Notes: generated from the letters alone by a model not told the origin. A DNA stretch of 64,000 nucleotides from Candidatus Arsenophonus triatominarum (GCF_001640365.1 NZ_LWMI01000014.1:124001-188000), one strand, 5' to 3'. Counted from the first letter of the stretch, positions 20,978 through 32,138 are shown. A program made the numbers and translations.

Positions 20978-21598
20978 TTAGTTTGGCAAGCTATTAATTT
21001 TTATTTTTAATATTGTCTTCATCATTTCAGCTCCACTTGATTCAATTCCTTCAGAATAAGCTGCACGAGCGCCAGCAACATCACCTTTTTTCAATAATAC
21101 ATCGCCACGAATATCTTCAACAATCGTACTCCATCCTTTATCCTGTACTTGAGTCAAAGTAATCAGCGCTTGATCTGTCTTGTTTAAAGCTAACTGTACG
21201 CGTGCCAACCTGACATTGATCAAATCTTTAAGATCATCTAATTTTGCTACTGCTAATGCCTTTAGTAATGCTTTTTCTGCACCAGCAATATCACTCTTTT
21301 CCACCGCAATTTTGGCAAGTTCAATATTGGTCAATACACCATAAATATTGTTTGTTTCATTAGCAAATTGTTCACCAGCGGCCAGCACTTGTTTTGAACC
21401 TGTCTGCAATTGAGATGAAATTTGTTCAAAGGCTTGAGCACTTTCTTGCAAACGATCTGCCTGATGTAATTGCCAATAATTCCAACCAATAATCGCACCA
21501 ACTCCGACAGCTAACCCAATTACTAACGCTTTGCCATTGTTAACAAAAAAGCGTTTAATAGCATCTATCTGCTCGTTTTCAGTGGTATAGACTTCCAC
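20978..21598 (-). CDS. yfgM: YfgM, inner-membrane protein with TPR-like periplasmic domain
   Basis: 206 residues. Short cytoplasmic N-terminus, one membrane segment at about residues 23-42 (KALVIGLAVGVGAIIGWNYW), then a helical TPR-like domain (AQAFEQISSQLQ, IELAKIAVEKSDIAGAEKAL, GDVLLKKGDVAGARAAYSEG). YfgM associates with PpiD and the Sec translocon in E. coli. It sits 10 bp after hisS and 13 bp before bamB, the conserved order. Confidence 0.94.
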   Translation of the reverse strand: MEVYTTENEQIDAIKRFFVNNGKALVIGLAVGVGAIIGWNYWQLHQADRLQESAQAFEQISSQLQTGSKQVLAAGEQFANETNNIYGVLTNIELAKIAVEKSDIAGAEKALLKALAVAKLDDLKDLINVRLARVQLALNKTDQALITLTQVQDKGWSTIVEDIRGDVLLKKGDVAGARAAYSEGIESSGAEMMKTILKIKINSLPN

Positions 21599-21608
21599 AG
21601 AGTCTCCT

Positions 21609-22886
21609 TTAACCTAAAAGTTCAACCAAACGTACAGCAACATTCTGCTGAGAAATTTTTTCCTGTTCGCCAGTACGCAAATCTTTTATTGTGACTTCAT
21701 CAGATTGACACTCATCTTCACCTAAAATTAGCGCAATTTTCGCCTGGTATTTATCTGCGCGAGCTAACTGTTTTTTAAAGTTACCGCCGCCATGATGAGT
21801 CATTAATTTCAACGCCGGCAATTTATCGCGAATTTTTTCCGCCAGGACTAATATTGCCTGTTGACTTGCCTCACCACAGGCAACCAGATAAACATCAACT
21901 AAGGTACAGTCATCAACAAAATCTGGATTAAGCTGTCGCACCAATAACACCATGCGCTCCATTCCCATCGCAAAACCTACCGCGGTGGTCGCTCGCCCAC
22001 CAAGCTGCACGACCAGACCATCATAACGGCCACCAGCGCATACCGTACCCTGCGCACCTAATGCATCAGTAACCCATTCAAATACAGTACGATTATAATA
22101 ATTTAAACCACGAACTAAACGTTGATTAATTCGATATTGAACGCCTGCTGCATCAAGTAATTTACAAAGTCCGGAAAAATGTTGTTTCGAGTCATCATCA
22201 AGATAATCAGCAAGTAATGGCGCATCATTAAGCAGTTTTTGCACGTCAGGATTTTTTGAATCAAGGATGCGTAACGGGTTAGTCGACAGTCGACGTCGGC
22301 AATCTTCATCCAATTTATCTTCATACTGTTGCAAAAAAGTGACTAATGCCTGACGATATTTTGCGCGCGCTGCTAATGAACCAATCGAGTTTAATTCCAG
22401 TGAAACATGGTTAGTGATCCCCAACTCACGCCACCAACGTGCTGTCATCATGATAAGTTCGGCATCAATATCGGGCCCGGCTAAACCAAAAACTTCAGCA
22501 CCTAACTGATGGAATTGGCGATAACGCCCTTTTTGTGGCCGCTCATAACGAAACATCGGGCCTAAATACCATAGACGTTGTTGCTGATTATACAATAAAC
22601 CATGTTCGATCCCAGCGCGTACACAACCAGCTGTATTCTCTGGACGCAGTGTTAAGCTGTCACCATCCCTGTCATCAAAGGTATACATCTCTTTTTCAAC
22701 CACATCAGTGACCTCACCTATTGCGCGAGAAAATAATGAGGTTTGCTCTACGATGGGAGTTCGAATCTCACTAAAACCATAACTAGCAAGGATTTGTTTT
22801 AATTTGTTTTCAATTTTTTGCCAGAATTGAATATCGGCAGGAAGACAGTCATTCATACCGCGAATAGATTGAATGTTTTTAGCCAC
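21609..22886 (-). CDS. hisS: Histidyl-tRNA synthetase
   Basis: Class II synthetase charging tRNA-His. 425 residues (E. coli 424). Motif 1 is near [19 protein letters not shown], motif 2 is [18 protein letters not shown], motif 3 is [14 protein letters not shown]. The histidine-specific loop [13 protein letters not shown] is present, as is the anticodon-binding domain ([19 protein letters not shown]). First gene of hisS-yfgM-bamB. Intact and essential. Confidence 0.97.
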   Translation of the reverse strand: MAKNIQSIRGMNDCLPADIQFWQKIENKLKQILASYGFSEIRTPIVEQTSLFSRAIGEVTDVVEKEMYTFDDRDGDSLTLRPENTAGCVRAGIEHGLLYNQQQRLWYLGPMFRYERPQKGRYRQFHQLGAEVFGLAGPDIDAELIMMTARWWRELGITNHVSLELNSIGSLAARAKYRQALVTFLQQYEDKLDEDCRRRLSTNPLRILDSKNPDVQKLLNDAPLLADYLDDDSKQHFSGLCKLLDAAGVQYRINQRLVRGLNYYNRTVFEWVTDALGAQGTVCAGGRYDGLVVQLGGRATTAVGFAMGMERMVLLVRQLNPDFVDDCTLVDVYLVACGEASQQAILVLAEKIRDKLPALKLMTHHGGGNFKKQLARADKYQAKIALILGEDECQSDEVTIKDLRTGEQEKISQQNVAVRLVELLG

Positions 22887-22966
22887 GTTATTTCTCTATT
22901 TAAAAATCTACCATAATATGGATTATAAAAGTGAATATTAACAGGGTGCAATGCATAAACAAAATC

Positions 22967-22986
22967 GGCTCATTACTCTATGAGCC
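22967..22986 (-). terminator. Terminator after ispG
   Basis: Stem GGCTCAT / ATGAGCC with a 6-base loop, followed on the minus strand by GATTTTG. Sits between ispG and hisS. Confidence 0.65.
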
Positions 22987-22998
22987 AATATGATTAAA

Positions 22999-24120
22999 TT
23001 ATTTATCTAATTGTTCAATATCAATCCGCCAATTTTCATCCAACGTAACGGCCTTTGCCCGAATTTTAGCTTCCAACTGTTCGATCATATCAACATTATC
23101 TAAACGTTCTTTTTGACGAACCCCGTCTTCATAAAATCCGCTCTTTGCTCTTGCCCCTGTGACGCCAAGGGTAGAAACCTCGGCTTCACCAGGACCATTA
23201 ACAACACAACCAATAATTGAAACGTCCATCGGGGTAATAATATCTTCTAACCGTTCTTCTAATGCATTAACGGTACCAATGACATCAAATTCTTGACGTG
23301 AGCAGGTTGGACAAGCAATAAAATTAATACCTCGCGAGCGAATACGCAGAGATTTCAAAATATCAAAACCGACTTTAACTTCTTCAACCGGATCAGCAGC
23401 TAATGAGATACGTAATGTATCACCAATCCCCTCAGACAATAACATTCCCAGTCCGATAGCAGATTTCACCGAACCGGCTCGCACTCCACCCGATTCGGTA
23501 ATACCTAAATGCAAAGGTTGATTAATTTTATCAGCCAGTAAACGGTATGCGCCTACGGCCAAAAAAACATCTGAAGCTTTAACGCTAATTTTAAATTGAT
23601 CGAAATTCAATCTATCTAATATATCCACATGGCGCATAGCCGATTCAACTAACGCTGCTGGCGTGGGTTCCCCATATTTTTCTTGAATATCTTTTTCTAA
23701 TGAACCACCATTAACGCCAATCCGAATAGGAATATTTTTATCACGTGCACAGTCAACAACCTGACGAATACGTTCTTCATTACCAATATTACCTGGATTG
23801 ATACGTAAACAATCCACACCATATTCAGCAACTTTTAGTGCAATACGATAATCAAAATGGATATCAGCAATAACAGGAATATTAACTTGTTGCTTAATAA
23901 GCTTAAACGCTTCTGCTGCATCCATTGTAGGCACAGAAACACGCACAATATCAACGCCCACTCGTTCTAAAGATTTAATCTGTTTAACTGTCGCTTCAAC
24001 ATCCGTTGTCCACGTATTTGTCATAGATTGTACTGTGATGGGTGCACCATCACCAACGGGAACATTTCCTACATAAATGCGCGTTGATTTACGCCTTTTT
24101 ATCGGTGATTGATTATGCAT
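22999..24120 (-). CDS. ispG: 4-hydroxy-3-methylbut-2-enyl-diphosphate synthase (flavodoxin)
   Basis: Iron-sulphur enzyme of the non-mevalonate isoprenoid pathway, converting MEcPP to HMBPP. I start it at [18 protein letters not shown] (373 residues) because GGAGAG lies 7 bp before that ATG and the E. coli protein starts the same way; a methionine six codons earlier is less likely. The Cys ligands of the [4Fe-4S] cluster are in [13 protein letters not shown] and [12 protein letters not shown]. It needs Fe-S assembly, notable given the damaged isc operon at 32-34 kb. Confidence 0.96.
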   Translation of the reverse strand: MHNQSPIKRRKSTRIYVGNVPVGDGAPITVQSMTNTWTTDVEATVKQIKSLERVGVDIVRVSVPTMDAAEAFKLIKQQVNIPVIADIHFDYRIALKVAEYGVDCLRINPGNIGNEERIRQVVDCARDKNIPIRIGVNGGSLEKDIQEKYGEPTPAALVESAMRHVDILDRLNFDQFKISVKASDVFLAVGAYRLLADKINQPLHLGITESGGVRAGSVKSAIGLGMLLSEGIGDTLRISLAADPVEEVKVGFDILKSLRIRSRGINFIACPTCSRQEFDVIGTVNALEERLEDIITPMDVSIIGCVVNGPGEAEVSTLGVTGARAKSGFYEDGVRQKERLDNVDMIEQLEAKIRAKAVTLDENWRIDIEQLDK

Positions 24121-24173
24121 ATTACTCTCCTTCAACATCCATGTTTAATAAGTTGCGCTATTTCTATAATTAA

Positions 24174-24195
24174 AGCCATCGAATTGACGATGGCT
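24174..24195 (-). terminator. Hairpin between rodZ and ispG
   Basis: Perfect stem AGCCATCG / CGATGGCT with a 6-base loop, followed on the minus strand by TTAATTATAG. Confidence 0.7.
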
Positions 24196-24250
24196 TCTTA
24201 ATTTGTTCACAATTTATCATTATTTATAGATGTTGTCTTACAATATTCAT

Positions 24251-25339
24251 TTACAATCCAGGCAATTTAAACTTGGCTGAACGATTAGCTTTAATAAAGC
24301 GATTTAGATCAACGGAATTACCTCTGAATAACAGATTAGCATTGGCGGGTATACCAATATTAAATTGATAAGGAAGTTCACCATTTAATTCAAGTTTCTG
24401 GCCTGCATTTTTAATACCACTAAATAAAATCTTACCTTTAGCATCACGAACTTCTAACCAGCACTCCCCTTTAAAGTTCATAACAACTCCATCACCAGAT
24501 TCTATACTAGCAGCATCATTATCAGCAGAAGCCTCTGCTGTTCTATCTCGTTCTGGATTACTATTATTATTCATACTGCCTGGCAATGGTACTGTTTTTA
24601 CTTCTGCTGGATTTACTGACTCGATATTAGCATTTATATCACTATTTTTTTGTGTTTCAGAAGTTAATGGCGTTTTAGGAGCCGGTGATACGACATTATT
24701 AGCTATCGATGAGGTTACCGGCTGCACATTAGTTTCTGTCGACGATGTATTTAAATTATTTTGTTCAGTCTCTGCTGCTTCACCAGGAGTATAAGAAGGT
24801 GGATCTGCCGGCATTTGAGCAATATTCGAGCGATTCTGTTCAGCCATCGTGGCAATTTCTTGTTTTTGTACTTTATAACCTTGCCACCACCAAATACCTA
24901 CCATAGCAATACAAATAATGATAATTAGCCAAGTAAATTTCATTAACCAGCCTTCGCGTTTTTTACGGGTTTTTCCTAGAGAATAACTCTGCATAGGAGA
25001 AACTACAACTGCTTTTGCTGGTGTATGTTTATCCAATAATTCGAGAATCTCTTTTTCTGGAATTTTCACTAATTTTGCATAAGAACGAATGTAGCCACGC
25101 AAGAAAGTAGGATCAACATTATGGGAATTGCTATCTTCTTCTATCTCACGTACTGTGCATACTTTTAAGCAAAGTCGCTCGGCAACGATTTCTCGGGAAA
25201 GACCAAGCGTTTCCCGTGCCTGCAATAAACGTTGGCCAACGGTGATTTCTGTTTTTTCTGTTTTAGGTTTGCTATTCATTCGCGGAAATATTGGTCTTTT
25301 TTGAGTTTTAACATCATGAAGGCTTTTAAAAAACTTCAT
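24251..25339 (-). CDS. rodZ: Cell-shape protein RodZ
   Basis: Bitopic membrane protein linking MreB to the elongasome. Cytoplasmic helix-turn-helix domain (GQRLLQARETLGLSREIVAE ... FLRGYIRSYAKLV), basic juxtamembrane KTRKKREGW, one membrane segment (FTWLIIIICIAMVGIWWW), a long low-complexity Ser/Thr/Asn/Pro linker, and a C-terminal beta domain (ECWLEVRDAKGKILFSG). Up to 362 residues; a start at M21 (25279) would give 342, closer to E. coli's 337. No strong ribosome site decides between them. Upstream pilW is dead. Confidence 0.93.
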   Translation of the reverse strand: MKFFKSLHDVKTQKRPIFPRMNSKPKTEKTEITVGQRLLQARETLGLSREIVAERLCLKVCTVREIEEDSNSHNVDPTFLRGYIRSYAKLVKIPEKEILELLDKHTPAKAVVVSPMQSYSLGKTRKKREGWLMKFTWLIIIICIAMVGIWWWQGYKVQKQEIATMAEQNRSNIAQMPADPPSYTPGEAAETEQNNLNTSSTETNVQPVTSSIANNVVSPAPKTPLTSETQKNSDINANIESVNPAEVKTVPLPGSMNNNSNPERDRTAEASADNDAASIESGDGVVMNFKGECWLEVRDAKGKILFSGIKNAGQKLELNGELPYQFNIGIPANANLLFRGNSVDLNRFIKANRSAKFKLPGL

Positions 25340-25378
25340 CTATAAGTTAATAAAAAACCTTCATACCGATAATATTTC

Positions 25379-25802
25379 TTATTTTATTTTTGAAATATTT
25401 TGACAATTCAGCCCACTACGTTCTTCCTCTTTCCTCAATTTAATTATCTCCTCAGATATGTTTTCAGAGCATAAAAAGTCTAAATAATAATATCGCATAC
25501 TTGTGTTATTGATTGCTGACGAACGAATTGCCACTTTAAAATATTTTAATGCTAAAGCTGGTTGCTTTTGCTGACGCATAATGACCGCCATGCCTAAATT
25601 TGCTATCCCATTTTTTGGCTCTGCCAGCATTATCTTCTTAAAATGATAAAATGCTGCTGGATAATTCCCTGCTGATAAATAAATAAGCAATGCCTAGCTG
25701 TGTCCGTGTCACAATCGCAATATCAACGTCTTTATTAATACTAGTACATCCTATTAATAAACCCACTAAAAATAGAATATTAATGATAGATATCCTTATC
25801 AT
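25379..25802 (-). pseudogene. pilW: PilW/PilF-like TPR lipoprotein, frameshifted and short
   Basis: ATG at 25802 opens a lipoprotein signal (FLVGLLIGCTS), then RTQLGIAYL. A duplicated TTTA at about 25680 shifts the frame. The next frame continues SAGNYPAAFYHFKKIMLAEP with TPR-like repeats (GIANLGMAVIMRQQKQPALALKYF) and ends at 25379. Total about 140 codons against ~250 in the family. In many gammaproteobacteria pilW lies between rlmN and rodZ, exactly here. Dead gene. Confidence 0.8.
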
Positions 25803-25879
25803 ATCACTCTCGTTTGTTTATATAGCTGGTAATAAAAGGAATTATGATATCTAATTCCCTTTATTTACATAATTAATAT

Positions 25880-27049
25880 TCAGACTGCTTTTACTATAAT
25901 TGGTTCACCAACAAGCCGTTTTTTCAATGTTCGTTTTGTTCGATCAATAACTTCACCCGCTAATTGACCACAGGCCGCATTAATATCATCGCCACGTATT
26001 TTACGCACAATAGTAGTATAATCGTATTTCATCAATACTTTTGCAAAACGATCAATACGGCTATTAGAACTGCGGCTGTAAGGCGCACCAGGAAATGGGT
26101 TCCAAGGAATTAAATTAATTTTGCTAGGCGTATGCCTAAGACATTCAGCTAGCTGATGTGCATGTTCAATACTATCATTCACGCCATTTAGCATGACATA
26201 CTCAACTGTAACACGTCCCTGATTTGCATTAGATTTAGTGAGATAACGCCGAACACTAGCCAGGAAGGTTTCAATATTGTATTTTTTATTAATAGGTACA
26301 ATCTGATCACGAATTTCATCAGTCGGAGCATGCAAGGAAATTGCCAAAGCAACATCGATCATATCACCCAATTTATCAAGCGCAGGCACAACACCAGACG
26401 TCGATAAAGTCACCCGTCGTTTTGACAATCCAAAGCCAAAATCATCCACCATAATTTCCATTGCTGGAATAACATTGTTTAGATTTAATAGGGGCTCTCC
26501 CATTCCCATCATCACAACATTGGTAATTGGGCGCCGGCCACTAGATTTCAAAGAGCCAATGACTTTAGAAGCCCGCCACACCTGGCCTATGATTTCTGCA
26601 ACGCGTAAGTTACGATTGAAACCTTGTTGAGCAGTTGAACAAAACTTACATTCAAGGGCACAGCCAACTTGAGAAGAGACACAAAGTGTCGCTCGATCAT
26701 CTTCAGGAATATAGACTGTTTCGACTTGTTGCTCACCTACCGTGATTGCCCATTTGATAGTGCCATCAGCAGAACGCTGCTCTTGCGCAATTTCAGGCGC
26801 CCGAATTTCAGCAACTGCTTTTAATTTAGTCCGCAACACCTTATTGATATCAGTCATCAAATCAAAATCATCATAACAGTGGTGATAAATCCATTTCATT
26901 ACCTGATCGGCCCGAAATGGTTTTTCGTCCATGTCACTAAAAAATTGCCGCATCTGTTTACGATCCATATCCAACAAATTAACTTTTGTTGATTTGGTAA
27001 CAAGAGAAAAAGAGGGCACCCACTGCGCTGTTGTTTTAGATTGAAACAT
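25880..27049 (-). CDS. rlmN: 23S rRNA (A2503)-C2 / tRNA (A37)-C2 methyltransferase RlmN
   Basis: Radical-SAM enzyme methylating A2503 of 23S rRNA and A37 of some tRNAs. 389 residues (E. coli 384). The cluster motif is [15 protein letters not shown] (CxxxCxxC). Substrate and SAM regions include [26 protein letters not shown] and [13 protein letters not shown]; the second catalytic Cys is in [15 protein letters not shown] sits 8 bp before the ATG. Also depends on Fe-S cluster supply. Confidence 0.96.
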   Translation of the reverse strand: MFQSKTTAQWVPSFSLVTKSTKVNLLDMDRKQMRQFFSDMDEKPFRADQVMKWIYHHCYDDFDLMTDINKVLRTKLKAVAEIRAPEIAQEQRSADGTIKWAITVGEQQVETVYIPEDDRATLCVSSQVGCALECKFCSTAQQGFNRNLRVAEIIGQVWRASKVIGSLKSSGRRPITNVVMMGMGEPLLNLNNVIPAMEIMVDDFGFGLSKRRVTLSTSGVVPALDKLGDMIDVALAISLHAPTDEIRDQIVPINKKYNIETFLASVRRYLTKSNANQGRVTVEYVMLNGVNDSIEHAHQLAECLRHTPSKINLIPWNPFPGAPYSRSSNSRIDRFAKVLMKYDYTTIVRKIRGDDINAACGQLAGEVIDRTKRTLKKRLVGEPIIVKAV

Positions 27050-27135
27050 TTTTATTGCCTCGTTATTACACTTTTCGGCGAAAACTGTAGATTTTTAATA
27101 ATTAACTATATTTATTGGCATTAAATCTTATTTTA

Positions 27136-28152
27136 ACCTGAGTTCGGGATAAGCATCATCAATTATGCTTGAAGAGATGTTCCTGCCACAGGTATCTTTG
27201 GTTTAGATGGAATTAAACAATATGCAACCAGCCCTGCTAATAAATTCACTACAAAGTTAGCAGGAGAGCGGTGCCGCATATGCGCTATCTGACAAAGATT
27301 TTTTAACTCATCAAATACCGTTTCAATGACAGAACGATGACGCAAGATGGCTTTGTCGAAACAAGTCTGTTCAACAGGCTTCATTTTCTTCTTGATATTC
27401 GTTATAAAGTTAATTCCCATTGTTTTCAGTTGCTGTTTCAATGAAGCCGATAAATACCCTTTATCCGCATACAAACAACCAGAAAGATCTTTCATCAGCT
27501 CAGGTAATGGTTTCCGATCATCTGTGTTTCCTGGTGTAAGTCGAAAACCGAGTATTTCCACCAAATGATTGATAATTACATGAAGTTTGAAACCAAAGAA
27601 CCAACCTGTTGAGGTTTTTCCTTGTTCAGCTATCCCATCGAAGACTTTATGCCGGCGAATCCGTAAGTTATCACACACAGCTATCGGAGTAGAATCGGCA
27701 ACCGACAGACCCGTGCACTTTCCCTTAATTGACTCAAACAGTGCCGTTAAAGCTAAGGCACTGCGCGGAAGTAACTCTACACAGCGTGAATATGATGGCA
27801 AGTTAGGAAATTCCTTCCTGAGATATAAACGGACATGATAGAGATAAAATACCTTGAATTGGCTGAATCGGAGTTGATGAAACAAAACAACCAGTGTCAT
27901 CATTTCAACCAATGAAAGCTGAGTAGACCGTCTACGACGCTTACTACCGTTATTCAGCAAAATTTCATGCATTTTGGGCTCTAAGTCTTTACAAAAATCA
28001 TCCATCAGGCAATAAAGTTCAGTAAGATTTTCCATAAATGTTTAACAATACTCTACTCTTTAACCAGATTGTTAGAGTATTTTAACGAAATATGCGCATT
28101 CAACTATTTGAATAGCAAGACTTTCACTTTATTTCTTATCCCGAACTTAGGT
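27136..28152 (-). mobile_element. IS982-family element, copy B (complete, 1017 bp)
   Basis: Ends ACCTGAGTTCGGGATAAG and, reversed, ACCTAAGTTCGGGATAAG. 7-bp target duplication TATTTTA (27129-27135 and 28153-28159). Sits between rlmN and ndk without damaging either. Confidence 0.95.
27163..28035 (-). CDS. IS982-family transposase, intact
   Basis: 290 residues, the family size. The DDE core is seen in GLSVADSTPIAVCDN (first Asp), SGCLYADKGYLS (second Asp) and ILRHRSVIETVFDELKN (Glu). It ends SPANFVVNLLAGLVAYCL as usual for IS982. Five other copies in the window are fragments or broken, so this is the probable active source. Confidence 0.95.
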   Translation of the reverse strand: MENLTELYCLMDDFCKDLEPKMHEILLNNGSKRRRRSTQLSLVEMMTLVVLFHQLRFSQFKVFYLYHVRLYLRKEFPNLPSYSRCVELLPRSALALTALFESIKGKCTGLSVADSTPIAVCDNLRIRRHKVFDGIAEQGKTSTGWFFGFKLHVIINHLVEILGFRLTPGNTDDRKPLPELMKDLSGCLYADKGYLSASLKQQLKTMGINFITNIKKKMKPVEQTCFDKAILRHRSVIETVFDELKNLCQIAHMRHRSPANFVVNLLAGLVAYCLIPSKPKIPVAGTSLQA

Positions 28153-28260
28153 TATTTTAATAGCTTTATATGCCATAACCTTGTCAATAAATCACTTAAC
28201 AAGGCATGGTATTTTACAAACTTTATTAATATTTTGCTAATAATATCCTATTTCTGTTTG

Positions 28261-28686
28261 TTAACGCGGACAAATTTCGTCATCAGTAAAGAAAAAAGCA
28301 ATTTCTCGCTCTGCGGACGCGACAGAATCTGAACCATGGACTGCATTTTCGGTAAAACTACCAGCATAATCAGCACGTAATGTCCCTGGCAATGCCTTAG
28401 CGGGATCCGTTGCACCCATCAAATCACGATAACGCTGTATAGCATCGTTGCTCGCTAAAACTTGCAACATTATGGGGCCTGAGGTCATAAACTCGACTAA
28501 TCCAGCAAAAAAAGGCTTACCTTTATGCTCAGCATAAAATCCAGCTGCCTGTTCTTCGCTTAAATGCACCATTTTAGCAGCAATAATTTCGAATCCAGCT
28601 TGCTCAAACCGGCCATAAATCGCACCAATAACATTTTTCTTAACCGCATTTGGCTTAATAATGGAAAACGTGCGTTGTATCGTCAT
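28261..28686 (-). CDS. ndk: Nucleoside diphosphate kinase
   Basis: Moves phosphate from ATP to other (d)NDPs through a phospho-histidine. 141 residues; the family pattern is complete: [53 protein letters not shown] with the catalytic His in NAVHGSD. In E. coli pbpC, yfhM and sseA follow ndk on the way to sseB; here they are absent. Intact. Confidence 0.97.
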   Translation of the reverse strand: MTIQRTFSIIKPNAVKKNVIGAIYGRFEQAGFEIIAAKMVHLSEEQAAGFYAEHKGKPFFAGLVEFMTSGPIMLQVLASNDAIQRYRDLMGATDPAKALPGTLRADYAGSFTENAVHGSDSVASAEREIAFFFTDDEICPR

Positions 28687-28689
28687 TAG

Positions 28690-29001
28690 AAATCCTCTTC
28701 GCTGTTATTTTTCATCATGATATTTTTGCCTTGCATCTGCCTGCCAAGAAAAAGATTTGTCATCATTTTTATTAAGGCAAAATAGCTAGCTATTATAAAT
28801 ATTGGCAATTCAATTGCCCACTTAACGATAAATTTTGTTAATTTTTTTATTTCTTTAGCTTAAATCACATTTTTATAAAACTTAAAACACGAGACATGAT
28901 CACAAACAATAATCTGCCCAATTCTCTTTAAGATTTAGGCATAAACAAATTTAAATATAAAAAAAGCGGGGGTATAAATAAGGGAATAATGGGTGAATAA
29001 T
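28690..29001. other. Intergenic, no gene recognised
   Basis: AT-rich spacer where E. coli has pbpC, yfhM and sseA. No fragment of those genes could be read on either strand. Confidence 0.55.
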
Positions 29002-29436
29002 TTAACAATTTTTAACAGCAATGGTGCTACGCAACCAGCCCCCTATTTTACGTTGATAAAATGGCTGCGTATGGCGCACAATAAAATGATCGATACCTGT
29101 ACTATTCGGTTGCAAAAAATAAAAATCAACTGACTGATTAGTTTCCAGATAATCAAGCACTATGCTTCCTAACTGTGGAATTAATTGTTGCCCTTCTTTT
29201 TCATAGCCAATATTAATTTCTAAAGCAATAAGCATAACCGACGCTTCTACTACAGTATCATCCTCCGCTTGCAGCAAAAAAGCACGGCGTATGATTTTAT
29301 GTTGTTGGAAAAATTGACACAGCACATTGATTAATTGTTGCGGCATAGTTTCAGGTATGCGCAATTTAATGACACTACCGCCTAGCACCGTAATGGTAGT
29401 CATCAGCGCGGCTTGATTGATTTTATCAGCTGCCAT
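29002..29436 (-). CDS. sseB: SseB-like protein, C-terminal domain only
   Basis: 144 residues against 258 for E. coli SseB. The whole protein aligns to the C-terminal domain: KLRIPETMPQQLINVL, IIRRAFLLQAEDDTV, and the conserved end IDHFIVRHTQPFYQRKIGGWLR. The N-terminal SseB domain is missing; no upstream fragment was seen in the 92 bp before pepB. Either a shortened working gene or a remnant; function in E. coli is unclear (linked to serine sensitivity). Downstream of pepB as in E. coli. Confidence 0.8.
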   Translation of the reverse strand: MAADKINQAALMTTITVLGGSVIKLRIPETMPQQLINVLCQFFQQHKIIRRAFLLQAEDDTVVEASVMLIALEINIGYEKEGQQLIPQLGSIVLDYLETNQSVDFYFLQPNSTGIDHFIVRHTQPFYQRKIGGWLRSTIAVKNC

Positions 29437-29528
29437 TTTAGCTTCTTTCCTAACTAATACTCTTTTGCTAACTAATTATTTACCCAAGGAAATAATATTT
29501 CTGGGTAAATAATCATACCAAATAACCG

Positions 29529-30824
29529 CTATTTTGCTTTTTTTAGCAATAAACTAGCAATCGTCCTGACGCCAATGCCAGTCGCACCTTCCGCCCATAA
29601 ATTCATAGCAGATTTACGATAAGCCGCCGAACAATCGATATGTAACCACCCCTTATGATAATTTTCAACAAAATGAGATAAGAAAGCAGCAGCGGTGCTG
29701 GCGCCCGCAGAATGAGAAGGTGATGCAATATTATTGAGATCAGCAAATCCAGAAGGTAATTGTCGGCGATGAAATTCAGCTAAAGGTAATCGCCAAAAGA
29801 GTTCATTCTCCATTTCTGCTGCTGACATCAATTCAGCCACCAATTTGTCATCAAAACTCAATACCGATTGGTAATCGTTACCTACCGCGATTTTAGCGGC
29901 GCCGGTTAACGTAGCAGCATCAATAATTAATGCTGGTTTTTCTTTGCAAGCATCGATCAATCCATCTGCTAAAACCAGTCTTCCCTCCGCATCGGTATTC
30001 ATAATTTCAACAGATTTGCCGTTACGGTAGCGAATAATATCACCTAATTTAAAGGCATTACCACTAACCATATTATCGGCAATGCAGAGGAAAAGTTTTA
30101 CTCGTTGTTTTAAACCTCGGCTTATTGCTAAGGCTAACGCCCCAGTTAACATAGCTGCCCCACCCATATCGGCTTTCATTGAATTCATTGATGAAGATAG
30201 TTTTATGCTATAACCACCAGAATCAAACGTAATTCCCTTTCCTACTAAACAAGCAAATACCGGTGCTTTTAAATTGCCAGTTGGATTATAATCCAGCACT
30301 AGTAATGCGGGTGGACGGCTTGAGCCACGGCCTACAGTATAAATTCCACTATATTTCTGTTTGGCTAACTCTTCCCCCTGAATGATACGGCAGTTAATAT
30401 TATCTTTTACTATTTCACATAATAAATCAGCGCTACGCTGAGCCAACTGTTCAGGCGATAATTCTTCAGCCGGTGCATTAATAATATCGCGTACCCAATC
30501 AATAATTCGGATGCGATACTGTAGCTCTTTTTTTTCATTTTCAGATAAATTTGGCCATTCAATCGAACGTGCTCCCTTAGGTGCTCTAAAGCCTTGCCAA
30601 AATGCCCAACTTTTTTCCAAGTCCCAGTCATTACCTGCTAACAGGACATGATGAATGCCTTGACTGTCCAATCTACGACCAGCACCTTGGATAGCACACA
30701 GTTTTGCTTGTGGCTTCAGATGAATGACTATCCCTTGTTCACTAGAACTGATTAATGCATTCTTTCCCCAACAAGGCGCCGCTACTTGATAAGATAGCGA
30801 GACTTGCATGATCTGCTTTTCCAT
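29529..30824 (-). CDS. pepB: Peptidase B (M17 leucyl aminopeptidase family)
   Basis: Cytoplasmic metallo-aminopeptidase removing N-terminal residues from peptides. 431 residues (E. coli 427). M17 metal-site motifs: [26 protein letters not shown], and the signature [14 protein letters not shown]. Start at [10 protein letters not shown] with GGGAA upstream; M6 is an alternative. In E. coli iscX lies directly upstream; here an IS701-like element begins 56 bp upstream and iscX is gone, so pepB has lost the end of the isc operon as its neighbour. Confidence 0.95.
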   Translation of the reverse strand: MEKQIMQVSLSYQVAAPCWGKNALISSSEQGIVIHLKPQAKLCAIQGAGRRLDSQGIHHVLLAGNDWDLEKSWAFWQGFRAPKGARSIEWPNLSENEKKELQYRIRIIDWVRDIINAPAEELSPEQLAQRSADLLCEIVKDNINCRIIQGEELAKQKYSGIYTVGRGSSRPPALLVLDYNPTGNLKAPVFACLVGKGITFDSGGYSIKLSSSMNSMKADMGGAAMLTGALALAISRGLKQRVKLFLCIADNMVSGNAFKLGDIIRYRNGKSVEIMNTDAEGRLVLADGLIDACKEKPALIIDAATLTGAAKIAVGNDYQSVLSFDDKLVAELMSAAEMENELFWRLPLAEFHRRQLPSGFADLNNIASPSHSAGASTAAAFLSHFVENYHKGWLHIDCSAAYRKSAMNLWAEGATGIGVRTIASLLLKKAK

Positions 30825-30897
30825 TCCCTCTTCCCGCCTTAGTTTGTCATATTGTGTTTATGGAATAATTGATAAATATCACGAGCTTAGCACAAAC

Positions 30898-32069
30898 CTA
30901 ATTTGGGTATACTAATAACCCCCTGATCTGCTCAGCAATAGCATTTTTGATTACATGCCAATTTTGTTGATAAATAGTTATTTTTTCAGATATACGGCGT
31001 TTATGTTGTTCAAACCACGCAGAAATAGCGAGAAAAATATGATTTCTTTGCGCCTGACTCGTGCGAGCCTGACAGCGTTCAATACCACAATTTTGTTTAA
31101 CTTCTCGATGATAAACTTCAACAGACCAACGGGCATCCATGATAGATTTGACGTATTCACGGGTGGGATTGTCTTTGTTTGTTACTAAGTAATTAATACG
31201 GCCGTTTTTGGCTATAAATTTGAAAACTGTCATCCAACCATAACCTCGTAAGTGTATTAAGGTTCCTTCTTCTGAGATGTCTAACTTGTTCAATTGTATA
31301 TTACGGTTAACAATCCGATTTTTTCTCAGCGTAGTTACCCAAACCCAACCATGAGATCGAATTGATTTCAGATTATCCAGGCTAGAATACCAAGCATCCA
31401 TCGCTATCGCTTCAGGCTTGATCCCTCTTTTTTTAGCAAGTGCGAGCGTTTCGGAAAAGTGCGTGTTTTTTGTTTTTCCATCAGAATCTTTATCATAAAT
31501 ACGATAATCAATAGGAATTGATTCAACAGTTGTTAGATTATGCCAAAGTAAATTAACTAAACCTATGCCAGCAATAACATCATGTTCATTACCTGAATGT
31601 TGATAATGGACCATCTCTATTTTTTTACTACGTCACGAGTTTCGCACAGGTATATAAAATTCCAGAAATGGCTTAAAAGCAATGGTTAATTTGCAAGTTA
31701 CTAAAACGTATAAATTTGTTTAAATTACAATAAGTTGCTTTTAATTTATAAGATTTTGTCTATCTATATATTATGCTGAATTAAACTTAAAAATAAAGCG
31801 TTTTTTTATTGGTGCGAAACTCGTGTACGTGTTTTGGCAATCAATGTATCATCGGCAATTAGTACGCAAGAGCTTTTTTTGTTTATAGAAGGTTGAACTA
31901 ATCGCCATAAGTCTTTAGGTCGAAAACATCTACTTTTTAGCCATCGGCTAACAGTGTCATGAGATAAAGGCGATGGGCTTACTTCTGATAACGCCAAACC
32001 AGAATACCTTACACTGCTTACTTGTAAGAATGCTTTATAGATATTTTTAATGCATGGATAACCGGACAA
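30898..32069 (-). pseudogene. IS701/IS4-like transposase, interrupted by MITE-A5
   Basis: 5' part (LSGYPCIKNIYKAFLQVSSV ... LIADDTLIAKTR, first Asp) lies at 31826-32069. The 3' part resumes after the MITE at KKIEMVHYQHSGNEHD, with MDAWYSSLDN (second Asp) and WSVEVYHREVKQNCG (Glu). The family call rests on this motif spacing and is not certain at the IS-group level. Confidence 0.85.
31634..31825 (-). mobile_element. MITE-A copy 5 (192 bp) inside IS701-like copy 1
   Basis: Perfect 14-bp inverted ends, 5-bp duplication TACGT. The same site is filled in IS701-like copy 2 and empty in copy 3. Confidence 0.95.
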
Positions 32070-32138
32070 AATATGAACACCCTAATTTTTTCTTGTTTTT
32101 AAATTTATACTTCTTTTTTGGAGATTACGAAACTCGTG

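Larger units (their letters stand above)
30880..32138 (-). mobile_element. IS701/IS4-like element, copy 1, carrying MITE-A5
   Basis: Ends CACGAGCTTAGCACAAACC (30880) and CGAAACTCGTG (to 32138). Without the MITE it is about 1062 bp. No matching 5-bp repeats flank it (AATAT on the left, TAGAA on the right), as expected after a deletion between insertion sites. It replaces most of hscB and all of hscA, fdx and iscX. Confidence 0.88.

Noticed and set aside
27347-27838. Plus-strand frames inside IS982 (also at 38253-38747 and 56080-56298)
   Set aside because: Shadows of the transposase gene on the other strand.
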